From Pseudomonas salomonii (GTDB taxonomy: Bacteria > Pseudomonadota > Gammaproteobacteria > Pseudomonadales > Pseudomonadaceae), in the NCBI RefSeq assembly GCF_900107155.1, contig NZ_FNOX01000013.1, positions 62,001 through 126,000 on the forward strand: 64,000 bases of DNA. The letters are read 5' to 3'. A program made the position numbers and the translations under genes. Positions 35,053-44,353 of this stretch are shown in pieces; the first letter of the stretch is position 1; every line of letters begins with the position of its first letter. The notes under the pieces were generated by a model. That model ran no database searches. It saw nothing but the letters and a program-made list of their open reading frames with translations, and was not told where the DNA came from.

Positions 35053-35826
35053 TCACATCACGCTGGGCACCAAATTCTCTCCACCCGAGACTTCAATCAC
35101 AGTGCCGGTCATATAGCGATTAGTCATTAAGAACAGCGCGGCATGGGCAATATCGGCCGCCGTACCCGCAAGTCTCGCTGGAAAGTTCTGGCGAACTTTC
35201 TCACGCAAGCCTTCGCGTTGATCTGCGGGCAGCACGCTCCACATATCGGTGTCGACAAAACCCGGACGAATCGTATTCACCCGAATCGGCGCGAGCTCAA
35301 GTGCCAGTGAACCGGCCAGTGCTTCTACTGCGATAAAAGCAGACGTCGGTGCGGTGAAACCGAGTTTTGGCCGAACGGCCGAGCCCCCGGTAAGGAAGGT
35401 GATCGTGCCGCCAGCCCTCAGGTGTGGCACCGCATACCGGGCGCAGGCCCAACTGCCGAGGAACTTGCCTTCGATGTAACTACGCACCCCTTGCATATCG
35501 GCATCCATAAAAGCGCCCCAAGTCCCGAAATCGGGAGCGGCCGTGATCGCCAAATGGTCGAAGGCGCCTATGCGATTGAAGGCCTCGCGCACATCGGCTT
35601 CGTTTCGAATGTCCAGGCTAATCTGTTCGAAATCAGCCAGATCCGGACGCTCCTGCAGGGATGTAATGCGGCGACTGGCGACCGTTACCGACGCGCCGGC
35701 CGCATGCGCCGCCTGAGCAATGCCGAGGCCCATCCCGGTTTTGCCGCCTACAACTACCACCCTTTTGCCTCGAAGGCTCAAGGAAGGGACGGCGTTTTGG
35801 TTCTGATCAATCACTTCGCTGCTCAT
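35053..35826 (-). CDS. SDR-family oxidoreductase lacking the YxxxK motif
   Basis: 257 residues from ATG at 35826 (an ATG at 35844 is possible). The Rossmann motif GGKTGMGLGIA is at the start (about residue 22). In the region where other SDRs have YxxxK the sequence is APTSAFIAVEALAGS, with P and F in place of Tyr and Lys. The C-terminal RVNTIRPGFVDTDMW is typical. It may bind NAD(P) but use a different chemistry or act as a structural or regulatory protein. Divergent from a LysR gene, which probably controls it. Confidence 0.82.
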   Translation of the reverse strand: MSSEVIDQNQNAVPSLSLRGKRVVVVGGKTGMGLGIAQAAHAAGASVTVASRRITSLQERPDLADFEQISLDIRNEADVREAFNRIGAFDHLAITAAPDFGTWGAFMDADMQGVRSYIEGKFLGSWACARYAVPHLRAGGTITFLTGGSAVRPKLGFTAPTSAFIAVEALAGSLALELAPIRVNTIRPGFVDTDMWSVLPADQREGLREKVRQNFPARLAGTAADIAHAALFLMTNRYMTGTVIEVSGGENLVPSVM

Positions 35827-36048
35827 GATTCTGTACCTGTTCATTAGTGGATGTGTGTATGCAGTAACCGTCGCCGTGTAGCCGCTAGCCGTTAATCCGG
35901 TTACCTGACCGCGCCAGCGACCGGCGATGAATCCATATTAATTAAGTGCCCCTAAGGTGATAATCATCAAAAAACACATATGGTTTATTCATATTTAGAA
36001 TGAATTGACTCATGTGTTGGAATCGCGCAGATAGCCTGGGAAATTTCA

Positions 36049-36930
36049 ATGGACCGATTTCGTGAACTGACGGCGTTTGTAACCGTTGCTGAAATGGGCG
36101 GCTTTTCTGCTGCTGCCCGTCGACTGGGCGATTCGCAATCGGCCATCAGCAAATCCATCAGTGCCCTGGAAAAACGCCTGGGGGTGATGCTGTTCAACAG
36201 GAGCACGCGCAGCGTGGCCCTCACCGATCAAGGCCGCCGATACTATGACCGGACCAAACCGCTGCTTGAGGAGATCGATGAAGCCGACGGTGAGCTGGCG
36301 AGTAGTGTCGGGGACGTGAGTGGTTTAGTTCGAATAGCGGCGCCGGCTACGTTCGGCCGGCTGCATGTGGTTGCGCTCATCCCGCAACTGCTGGCACTTC
36401 ACCCGAATATCAAACTGGATGTCTGCCTGTCGGACAGTGTCCGGGATTTGGTTGATGATGGTATCGACCTCGCGATCAGAGTCAGCCCCAAGCATGATCC
36501 TGATTCGGTGGTGAAGCCCGTCGCGGCTACAACGCTGGTATGTGTCGGTTCTCGCCACTACTTTGATCGCTATGGCACGCCAGCTGTGCCCGAGGATCTG
36601 GCGCAACATAACTGCCTGATCTACAACGACATGACGCAATGGCCATTCCAGGGGCCGGATGGACCGTTCACCGTTCCCGTGCAGGGCAATCTTTCTTCCA
36701 ACAGTGTAGAAACCATTTTGGCCGCGGTGCTGGCGGGTGTCGGCGTTGGAATGTTCAATAGCGCCTCGTTGGTAGGGGATCTGCAGCATCCTGATATCGT
36801 GACGGTGTTAGGCGAGTTTATGAATTCATCGAGAGAGATAAGCCTGATATGGCCCCGGCGTCGGTTCGTTCCCGCAAGAGTCAGAGCAGTTACGGACTTC
36901 TTTGCCACACAGCTCGCGTTACGCCTGTGA
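36049..36930 (+). CDS. LysR-family transcriptional regulator
   Basis: 293 residues: N-terminal winged helix (about 1-60, AEMGGFSAAARRLGDSQSAISKSI is the recognition helix region) and a periplasmic-binding-like effector domain (about 90-290). Divergent from the SDR gene 222 bases away, as LysR regulators often are to their target; the effector is unknown. Confidence 0.93.
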   Translation: MDRFRELTAFVTVAEMGGFSAAARRLGDSQSAISKSISALEKRLGVMLFNRSTRSVALTDQGRRYYDRTKPLLEEIDEADGELASSVGDVSGLVRIAAPATFGRLHVVALIPQLLALHPNIKLDVCLSDSVRDLVDDGIDLAIRVSPKHDPDSVVKPVAATTLVCVGSRHYFDRYGTPAVPEDLAQHNCLIYNDMTQWPFQGPDGPFTVPVQGNLSSNSVETILAAVLAGVGVGMFNSASLVGDLQHPDIVTVLGEFMNSSREISLIWPRRRFVPARVRAVTDFFATQLALRL

Positions 36931-37100
36931 GTAGCGGCACCAACAGAGCAATTGGAACGTTAAGCGTTGGCGTACCGCGTATCGCCAGGCAGGCGCGCGA
37001 GCTTTCACGATAGCGTTCACGCATCAAATGCCGGGTGGGCCACCGAAGTAGGCGCCGCCGGGCGCGGGTTTATTGCGCGCATCATGCCGTGTTCCAAGCA

Positions 37101-38267
37101 TCACGGGCCGGGGTTTCTGCGCACCGTCAGCAGAGCGATGAAAAGCGCACCGGCGACCCCCACCGATATCATCAACCCATGCCCACCCACATAAGAAACC
37201 ACCACCCCCGTCGCAATCGGCCCCACCACACTCCCCAACGTATAAAACATCGCAATCGCCGTCATCGCCGTAGACACCTGATGCTCCCCCACCCGATCTC
37301 CCGCTTCGATCACCGCCAGGGTGTTCATGCCGCCAATCGCCCCACCCCAGAGGAATACGATGAGCGTCGCCAACCAGGGAAGCGGCTGGCTGAACGGAAT
37401 GGCGAATGTGCCCAGCAGCAAGACTAACCCGCAAACCAATTGGCCGATTGTGTAGGAGCTGCGGTCGGCCATCCAGCCGATGGGCAGTTGCAGGAGCGTG
37501 CCGCCGATGCCGAAGACCGAGATCAGCAGGGTCGCGGCAGTGAGCAGGTAACCGGCCGAGAGGCTGTAGCCGGCCAGGAATGAAACGGATGAGGTTTCGG
37601 CAAAGCCGGCGATAAACGCGCCGCAGAGTGCGGTGGGGATGACGCTGAATAATTTGCCGTGGCGTTTTTCTGCCGGGGTTTGTGGTTGGGTGTCGTAGGG
37701 TGTGAGAGTGAGCGCCAGTAGGCCGGAGAGCAGGACGATGACGGCGCAGGCGTAGTATGGCGCGGCGCTGCCGACGCCGAAGGCCACCAGCAGCAACGGG
37801 CCGACGGCGATGCCCAGGCCCATGAGGGTTTCGTGTACGCCGATCGCGCGGCCGCGTTCGTCTTTGGAGGCGACGGCGACGATCCAGGTGTCGCAGGCGA
37901 TCCAGCGCAGGATCAGGCCGATACCGAGGACAAAATTCAGCGCAAAAATCAGCCCCAGGTGGTGGGTCAAGGTCATGCCGATCAATGCGCCCACGGTGAG
38001 CACCGCACTGAGGATGTTGGTTGTGACCAGCCCCAGGTAGGCGAGCAGGCGCGGCACCCATTTGTACAGCAGCAGGATCGCCAGCCACGAGGCGCTGACG
38101 ATCACGCCGATCTTGGCCGGCTCCACGCCTTGCTGTTCCAGCGACAACGAAAGCAGCGGCGTGACGGTGCCGATCTGCACGATCTGCGAGAGTGCCGAGA
38201 GGGTGTTGATCTTGGTTAAGGCAAACCAGCGCTGTTTGTCGGTGTATTCGATGATCGGACTTTCCAT
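37101..38267 (-). CDS. MFS transporter
   Basis: 388 residues from ATG at 38267 (MESPIIEYTDKQ), 12 predicted membrane segments. Motifs in the loops: RGRAIGVHETLMGLGIAVGP (about 150) and PIGWMADRSS (about 245). It is of the YcaD-like or drug-type MFS group; the substrate cannot be told. No close functional neighbours. Confidence 0.88.
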   Translation of the reverse strand: MESPIIEYTDKQRWFALTKINTLSALSQIVQIGTVTPLLSLSLEQQGVEPAKIGVIVSASWLAILLLYKWVPRLLAYLGLVTTNILSAVLTVGALIGMTLTHHLGLIFALNFVLGIGLILRWIACDTWIVAVASKDERGRAIGVHETLMGLGIAVGPLLLVAFGVGSAAPYYACAVIVLLSGLLALTLTPYDTQPQTPAEKRHGKLFSVIPTALCGAFIAGFAETSSVSFLAGYSLSAGYLLTAATLLISVFGIGGTLLQLPIGWMADRSSYTIGQLVCGLVLLLGTFAIPFSQPLPWLATLIVFLWGGAIGGMNTLAVIEAGDRVGEHQVSTAMTAIAMFYTLGSVVGPIATGVVVSYVGGHGLMISVGVAGALFIALLTVRRNPGP

Positions 38268-38497
38268 GGGTGAAAGGCCTTGGTTAAGCAGCAATAGAAC
38301 GCCCGAACTGCCAAGGGGCAAAGTAGCGATTAGTACCCTGCCAACCTGCCAGGCACCCATATTCTTAATGACTAAGGATATAAAAACCGAGAGTTACCTT
38401 ATCTAAAAAGAAGGTGTTTGAATCGCCCCAGGTTTCGTAGACACCTCATTCCCATTACCCTGACGACCTTTATCAGACAACCGGAAGTCAGATACCC

Positions 38498-39523
38498 GTG
38501 CTCAAGCCCCTCGCCGTCATCGCCCTCGCCTTCACGCCCTTGCTCGCCAACGCCGCCGACCTTGCGGGCGTATGGCAAGGCACGCTGGGTAAATCCGCCA
38601 TCACCGCCTGCTTCAACGGCGTCGACGGCGAGCAGGGCAGTTACTACTACCAGCGCATTCTCACGCCGATCCAGCTGACCCAGGCCAGCGACAACGCGCC
38701 GTGGGTCGAAGCCGGCAATACCGGTTTGTGGACGCTGGGCAAACCCCAGGGCGATACGCTCGCGGGCACCTGGAGCAAAACCAAAGACGCCAACTCGTTG
38801 CCACTGGCCTTGAAACGCATCAGCACCGACGGCTGCGGCAGCGATGCCTACAACGCGCCCATGGAAGCCGCGCCGTTGCCGGTGAAGACCGAGAAGAAAA
38901 GCTTCGAAAACCACGCGTATTTGCTCAAGGCCCAAGGCGCGCAGGTCACGATCAAGCTTGCGGGCGATAGCCCGGCGATTCAGAAGATCAACCAGCAACT
39001 CGCTGCCATGGCTGTCAGCGATGAGGCGCAGGCGGACTACTTTCAGGAGCGCCGTGAGTACCTCGGGCGAAACGGCTCGGGCTACACCAGCGAAATCGAC
39101 GTGGAGCCAACCTATTGGTCGTCGCAGTTCATCACCGTGAAGTTTTATCGCTGGGCGGCGGGCACTGGCGCGCGGGGCATCAGTTGGGGCTTGCACTCCT
39201 GGAACCTGCAAACCGGCGAACGTGTCGACCCATGGACCTGGCTCGGCGGCCAACAACAAGGGTATGACGTCTACTCCGGGCACGTGAAGTTGCCTGCCAG
39301 GTTCAGCGCCTGGCTGGCCAAACAAACCACCACCGACGAAGGTTGCCCGGCAATCACCGACTACGACAGCTTCGACCTGAGCTTCAACACCCAAGGCTTG
39401 CAACTCGCCACACGTGCCACGGGCGACGGCTGCGACAACGACTTGAGCTTCACCTGGGCGCAATTGGAGCCGGTACTCACCGAGCCTGGCAAAGCGGCAT
39501 TGCCCAGCTTGAAACTGCCCTGA
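38498..39523 (+). CDS. Hypothetical secreted protein
   Basis: 341 residues from a GTG at 38498. N-terminal signal peptide (MLKPLAVIALAFTPLLANAADL), then a mature beta-rich protein with repeated Gly/Trp-rich segments such as LAGVWQGTLGKS and TLAGTWSK. It has five or more Cys residues as expected for a periplasmic disulfide protein. Function unknown. Confidence 0.75.
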   Translation: MLKPLAVIALAFTPLLANAADLAGVWQGTLGKSAITACFNGVDGEQGSYYYQRILTPIQLTQASDNAPWVEAGNTGLWTLGKPQGDTLAGTWSKTKDANSLPLALKRISTDGCGSDAYNAPMEAAPLPVKTEKKSFENHAYLLKAQGAQVTIKLAGDSPAIQKINQQLAAMAVSDEAQADYFQERREYLGRNGSGYTSEIDVEPTYWSSQFITVKFYRWAAGTGARGISWGLHSWNLQTGERVDPWTWLGGQQQGYDVYSGHVKLPARFSAWLAKQTTTDEGCPAITDYDSFDLSFNTQGLQLATRATGDGCDNDLSFTWAQLEPVLTEPGKAALPSLKLP

Positions 39524-39650
39524 ATATGGGGCTGAGTGGGCCTTACAAAAACCCCACATTCGTTCACGAAATGTTAAGAAACGGCTACCTATACTGACCG
39601 ATTAACATGGCCGCTCCCCCGAGCGGTCCCCTGCTTCGGTAGCCAGAACC

Positions 39651-41087
39651 ATGACGCGTCCCGCTCCTCTGCTGCTCTTTCTTCTCGCTGGTCTGTTGTT
39701 CTTCTTCGCCCTCGGCGGCCATGAGCTGCAAGGCTCCACTGAAGCCCGCGTCGCCGGGATCGCCATGGCCATGCACCTGGACAATGACTGGGTGATCCCG
39801 CGCCTGTTCCGCGAGCCCTTTCTGGAAAAACCACCCCTGAGCCTGTGGCTGGATGCTGGCGCCATTCGCCTGTTTGGCGGCACCACCTGGGCCGTGCGCC
39901 TGGCGTCGGCGTTTGCCGGGTTGTTCAGTGTGATGCTGTTTTACGCGATGCTGCGCAAGTTCGGGCGGCCGCAAACCCTGGCGTTCTGCGCCGCGCTGAT
40001 CCTGGCGACCATGGCCAGTTACTGGGGCAATGTGCGCGGCGTGGGCGAGGACTCGTTGCTCAGCCTCGGCGTGACCACCGCGCTGCTGGGGTTCTACCAG
40101 GCCGTGCGCACTGATCGCGAAGGCTCAAGCGGTTGGGCCTGGGCGCTGTTTACCGTCGGCATGGTCATCGCCACCTTGAGCAAAGGTGTGCTCGGCCTGG
40201 CGATGCCGGGCATTGTGATTTTTGTGTATTTGCTCAGCACCAGCCTGATGGACAAACGCCTGCGCCTTGGCGACTGGCTCAAGCCGGCGCTGTTCACCTT
40301 GCTGGCGCTGGTGCCGCTATTGATCTGGCTGGGCTTCCTGTTTCAGCGCGGCGGTATGCAGTCGGTGGCGGAAGTGCTGTGGACCAACAGCGTCGGGCGC
40401 TTCAGCGGCTCCTTCGTCGAAGCCGGGCATTACGAGCCGTTCTATTACTACATCGCCAAGCTGCCCGAGGCTTTCCTGCCGTGGAATATCCTGGTGTACC
40501 TGGGCTTGTGGCACTTTCGCAAAAGCCTGGTGCGTAACCGTTACCGTCTGTTTTTCAGCGTGTGGCTGGTGGCGCAGTTCACCCTGCTGACCCTGGCGTC
40601 GAGCAAGCGTGTGGTTTACCTGATGGCACTCACGCCCGCTGCCGCCGTACTGGCGGCCGAATATGCCGGGGTGTTGCTGGAGTGGCTTAAAGCCAATAAA
40701 CCGTCGATTTATCGCTACCACCGCAGGGTGATCGGCGGGGTTTTCACCCTGGCGATTGCCTGCTACCTGGCGGCGGCCTTCTGGTTTGCCCCCAAAGCCG
40801 ACGTGCGCCAGTCGTTTGTGCCGGTGATCAGCCAGATACAGGCCTACCAGGCACAAGGCAAAGACGTGGTGCTGTTCCAGCCCAACGAACGCATCGCCGG
40901 GGCCAGTGTGTTCTACCTGCAGGCCTACTTGCCGATCCTGCAAACCGAAGCCGAGTTGCGCACTTACCTCACAGCCAAACCCGGCAACGTGGCGCTGCTG
41001 GACCGTACTGAGCAACTGAGCGAGAAAGTCACGGTGATCAAGGAAATGGCGATCAACCGCCAGCCTTACTACTTCGTCGAGCAGTAA
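39651..41087 (+). CDS. GT39/ArnT-like membrane glycosyltransferase
   Basis: 478 residues with about 11 membrane segments. The N-terminal loop STEARVAGIAMAM...REPFLEKPPLSLW is typical for PMT/ArnT enzymes (catalytic acidic residue in E-A-R). It would transfer a sugar from a polyprenyl phosphate donor to a lipid or protein acceptor on the periplasmic side. It lacks the full length of ArnT (about 550). Target unknown. Confidence 0.85.
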   Translation: MTRPAPLLLFLLAGLLFFFALGGHELQGSTEARVAGIAMAMHLDNDWVIPRLFREPFLEKPPLSLWLDAGAIRLFGGTTWAVRLASAFAGLFSVMLFYAMLRKFGRPQTLAFCAALILATMASYWGNVRGVGEDSLLSLGVTTALLGFYQAVRTDREGSSGWAWALFTVGMVIATLSKGVLGLAMPGIVIFVYLLSTSLMDKRLRLGDWLKPALFTLLALVPLLIWLGFLFQRGGMQSVAEVLWTNSVGRFSGSFVEAGHYEPFYYYIAKLPEAFLPWNILVYLGLWHFRKSLVRNRYRLFFSVWLVAQFTLLTLASSKRVVYLMALTPAAAVLAAEYAGVLLEWLKANKPSIYRYHRRVIGGVFTLAIACYLAAAFWFAPKADVRQSFVPVISQIQAYQAQGKDVVLFQPNERIAGASVFYLQAYLPILQTEAELRTYLTAKPGNVALLDRTEQLSEKVTVIKEMAINRQPYYFVEQ

Positions 41088-41102
41088 GGCCGGCGCTGCA
41101 CA

Positions 41103-41591
41103 TCAGTGCTTGGTGAGTTTGTCCAGGTAACCCATGGCAAACGCCGAGACCACGAAGGTCATGTGGATGATCACGTACCACATCAAATGCTGCGGATCGA
41201 CGTTCTTGGCGTCCATGAAGATCCGCAGCAGGTGGATGGACGAAATCGCCACGATGGAGGCCGCCACTTTCATCTTCAGCGACGAAGAATCCATGGTGCC
41301 CAGCCAGTTGAGCTTTTCTTTGTTCTCATCGATATCCAGCTGCGAGACGAAGTTCTCGTAGCCGGAAATCATCACCATCACCAGCAAACCGCCGACCAGG
41401 GCCATGTCGATCAACGACAGCAGCAACAGGATCACCTCCGATTCCAGCATGGTGAAGATGTTGGGCAGGACGTGGATGATTTCCTGGAAGAACTTCAGCG
41501 CCAGGATCAGCAGGCCCAACGAAAGCCCCAGGTAGATCGGGGCCAGCAGCCAGCGCGAGGCGTACATCGTATTTTCGATAAAGCGTTCCAT
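41103..41591 (-). CDS. UPF0114 family membrane protein (YqhA)
   Basis: 162 residues with four membrane helices (about 15-35, 50-75, 105-125, 135-158) and the family motif MERFIENTMYASRWLLAP at the start. Function unknown. Convergent with the glycosyltransferase, with only 15 bases between. Confidence 0.92.
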   Translation of the reverse strand: MERFIENTMYASRWLLAPIYLGLSLGLLILALKFFQEIIHVLPNIFTMLESEVILLLLSLIDMALVGGLLVMVMISGYENFVSQLDIDENKEKLNWLGTMDSSSLKMKVAASIVAISSIHLLRIFMDAKNVDPQHLMWYVIIHMTFVVSAFAMGYLDKLTKH

Positions 41592-41753
41592 CAGATCTCA
41601 CACAGCCAGGCTAAAAATGGCCGCGAGTATACCAGCCGCCTCCAAACAGCTGGAACCACGAGAAAACTGATCTGTACGGCATCTGTAAGAGAATTTTTCT
41701 GCTAGTGTCGAGTCCTCTCACTCGGCTTGATGATGTCGGACAGGAAGATTCAG

Positions 41754-43577
41754 ATGACGGATGTGCGATCCCCTTTGGCCACCCTTGGCCTGTGTGCGGT
41801 GTTGCTGATGGCTGGCGGCTGCTCCCCGAAAGAAGAGCAGAAGCAGGCCACCCTCGAAGAGAAAACCGCAAAGTTCGAACAATCGCTGGACAGCATTCAA
41901 GACCCCAAACTCAGAGACGCCATCGCCGACCTCGGCGGCTCCCTGCTGTTGCTGGAACGGGCGCGGGTCAAGCTCGCCAACAAGCCTGTCGAAGCCGAAT
42001 ACGGCGAAGACACCCTGGCCCTGCTCACGCACTACCCCACGCCCCAGGCCCTGGTCGACACCTACATCAATGGCCTGTTCGTGCTACGCAAAGCCTCGCA
42101 CTCCGACTACCTGACCGATCTGCAGCCAGTGTTCCCGTTCAGTTTCAACAGTCCCGACCAGTTCCCCTTCCCCCACAGCCTGGAATGGCAGTCGGTGACC
42201 TTGAGCAACAATAAGGTTATCCCCTTCCAGCCGGAATGGTCGGAAACCGACCCGGGCATCCAGTTGAGCCCCAGCAGCTCCAACCTGACCAACCCCGATG
42301 ACCTGACCGTCACCTACCCGTTTATCGAAGGCATCGAGACAGACAACAAGAGCCAGCCGCAACCCGTCAGCCTCAAAGGCTCGGTTGAAGTGGTTGCGCC
42401 GGGCAAGGTGCTGACCTTCGACCTGTCGAAAAAAGACGTGGGCCACAAACGCACCGAGGGCACGGTCACCCTCAACCTGCTGTTGCTGGAGAAGAACTAC
42501 GCCGAGATTGAACTGACCAACAGCGCACCGCTGGCGCCGGAAGTCGGTGACGAATCGCCCAACCCTTTGCTGGTGCAGGCACGCGACAGCACCGGGCAGT
42601 ACCTGACCCGCTCGGGCTCGATCAACGAAAATGCCGCGCAAGTGGCGTTCTACGAGAAACAACTGGCCGAGATGCAGAAGCAGAAGGCCTGGTCGGATGA
42701 CTTTGAGAAGCAACTTACCGACGAGCAAAAAGCCTTCGAGCACAAACAGAGCAGCCACTACGCCAAGGTGTATTTCAATGGCGTAATCGACACGTTGCAG
42801 GTCGATGTCCTGGACTTCTCCACCGCCACCCTCACCCGCAAAGACCTGGACCTGCCGGTGCAGCGTTTCGACAAGAACAGCCTGCAAAGCAGCGTACAAG
42901 CGCTGCCGATGCCGGTCACCGTGTACGACGACAGCGCCGCCAGTTGGCTTAAAGACGCCGCCATGACCGAGGACCAGCTGAAAAAAAGCGTGACCATCAC
43001 CCAGTCGACCGAAGACGCCAGCGCGGCGAAAATCGTGTTTGACCACCCGTTCACGTTCAATGACGACCTGGTCGGCGCTGATCGCAACAACAGCGACGCG
43101 CCCATCACCTTCTTCACGGCGGACGACAAAGGCGAGCGCGGCGAGCCGATTGAACTGCCCACCGAAGCTTTCGAGCTGAACGCCGGCAGCGGCACACTCA
43201 CCTACGACCTCAACCTGTTCCCGGAAACCCCGGCCTTTGTGGTGGGCTCGGTGCCGCTGTTTTTGGCCACCATCGAGAAAAACACCCTGGATGCGAGCAA
43301 GCTGCCTAAAGGCTTGTCGCTCAAGGACAACGCACTGATCGTCGACCAAAAGGAATTCCCCGCCGACAGCTGGCGTTTCTACGCCAAGGACGCCAGCGGC
43401 AATTACCTCAAGGAAATCCTCGGCGTAAGCCACCGCGCCGAGGAATACGGCACGGCGCTGTTTGACGTGCACTACTTCTACGGCCAGCCCACCCGCCTGG
43501 AAAGCTACCAGCGCACCGACCTGGATACCGTGCAATACGGTTTTGAGGTCAAGCTGGATAAGCCCGAGGGCAAGTAA
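41754..43577 (+). CDS. Hypothetical lipoprotein, large
   Basis: 607 residues from ATG at 41754 (MTDVRSPLATLG; AGGAAG upstream). Lipobox LMAGG-C, Cys at about residue 23. The rest is soluble, with a short coiled coil (about 290-340, EKQLAEMQKQKAW) and beta-rich segments. No recognised domain, probably a periplasm-facing outer-membrane lipoprotein. Confidence 0.8.
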   Translation: MTDVRSPLATLGLCAVLLMAGGCSPKEEQKQATLEEKTAKFEQSLDSIQDPKLRDAIADLGGSLLLLERARVKLANKPVEAEYGEDTLALLTHYPTPQALVDTYINGLFVLRKASHSDYLTDLQPVFPFSFNSPDQFPFPHSLEWQSVTLSNNKVIPFQPEWSETDPGIQLSPSSSNLTNPDDLTVTYPFIEGIETDNKSQPQPVSLKGSVEVVAPGKVLTFDLSKKDVGHKRTEGTVTLNLLLLEKNYAEIELTNSAPLAPEVGDESPNPLLVQARDSTGQYLTRSGSINENAAQVAFYEKQLAEMQKQKAWSDDFEKQLTDEQKAFEHKQSSHYAKVYFNGVIDTLQVDVLDFSTATLTRKDLDLPVQRFDKNSLQSSVQALPMPVTVYDDSAASWLKDAAMTEDQLKKSVTITQSTEDASAAKIVFDHPFTFNDDLVGADRNNSDAPITFFTADDKGERGEPIELPTEAFELNAGSGTLTYDLNLFPETPAFVVGSVPLFLATIEKNTLDASKLPKGLSLKDNALIVDQKEFPADSWRFYAKDASGNYLKEILGVSHRAEEYGTALFDVHYFYGQPTRLESYQRTDLDTVQYGFEVKLDKPEGK

Positions 43578-43584
43578 CCGCAAC

Positions 43585-43716
43585 GATCGTTCCCACGCTC
43601 CGCGTGGGAATGCATCCCGTGACGCTCCGCGTCACCTGCCCACGGCTTGAACCTGCGCTGGCTGCGGGACGCGGAGCGTCCGGGGCGGCATTCCCACGCA
43701 GAGCGTGGGAACGATC
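43585..43716. repeat. REP doublet (GTTCCCACGC type)
   Basis: Two head-to-head copies of a palindromic element with GTTCCCACGCTCCGCGTGGGAA at the left and the complement (with CAGAG in place of CCG) at the right, 132 bases. It recurs at 49539, 50860, and as half copies at 51460 and 59534. Confidence 0.9.
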
Positions 43717-43717
43717 A

Positions 43718-44035
43718 TCACAGCGCCAATCGCTCTCGCCCACCGTTGAGTTGGCGCAGATGGGCCTGCAGGTGCAGACACCAGATCTGCGGGTCATCGG
43801 CCAGCGCATAGCCGTGCAGGGTCAGGCTTTGCACAATCGACTCCAGAATGGTTTCTGCCACAAAAGGCCCATGGAACGGGCCTTGGGATTTGACGGTGGA
43901 CGGCTGCTCGCCGGTCATGCCGGCGGCAAACAACAAGGTCCACATCCCGTTTTCCCCGGCGAGCGGGCGAATGGAGCATTCGATACGGGTGACCAGGCCC
44001 AGGCATTGGCGGGTAAGGCAAAGGCTGCGCGGCAT
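43718..44035 (-). CDS. Hypothetical protein
   Basis: 105 residues from the Met at 44035 (MPRSLCLTRQCLG), in a beta-alpha pattern with LTLHGYALADDPQIWCLHLQ. It starts with a REP element directly after its stop codon. Weakly supported, but the frame is uninterrupted and codon use is of Pseudomonas type. No function. Confidence 0.6.
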   Translation of the reverse strand: MPRSLCLTRQCLGLVTRIECSIRPLAGENGMWTLLFAAGMTGEQPSTVKSQGPFHGPFVAETILESIVQSLTLHGYALADDPQIWCLHLQAHLRQLNGGRERLAL

Positions 44036-44353
44036 GGCGGCGACCCTCGGTAGATCGGTGTTCAGCCCCAATCACGCGGCGAGGCTGTCTCTGTCCTGCG
44101 ACTCCTGTGGATATCCCTTGAAGTGAGAATAGAAGAAAACCGGTGCAAACCAAGGTTGTAGGGACCAACGGGCGTTGGTCTTTGGGAATGGAGTCAATTT
44201 AGTGGCGAATTTACCGATATTGTAGATACACCGCTGATCCAATGTGGGAGCGGGCTTGCTCGCGAATGCGGTCGGTCAGACACATTGATACTGACTGATC
44301 CACCGCCTTCGCGAGCAAGCCCGCTCCCACATTGACTGCACTGCGACGAAACA
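44036..44353. other. Intergenic region with a REP doublet
   Basis: 318 bases between the hypothetical gene and the Lon-like gene. It holds the 93-base inverted repeat at 44241-44333 and nothing else I can recognise. Confidence 0.6.
44241..44333. repeat. REP doublet (TGTGGGAGCGGGCTTGCTCGCGAA type)
   Basis: Inverted pair of AATGTGGGAGCGGGCTTG and its complement separated by about 45 bases, a REPIN-like element of Pseudomonas. The same type occurs at 61035, 62151, 53563 and 50079. Confidence 0.9.

Noticed and set aside
42084..43583. 499-codon open frame opposite the large lipoprotein gene
   Set aside because: The plus-strand gene has a lipobox, ribosome-binding site and normal codon use; the opposite frame has none.
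43585..43716. CRISPR array, suggested by repeated palindromic blocks
   Set aside because: The blocks are inverted REP doublets with no regular spacers and are dispersed over 19 kb; no cas gene is in the window.
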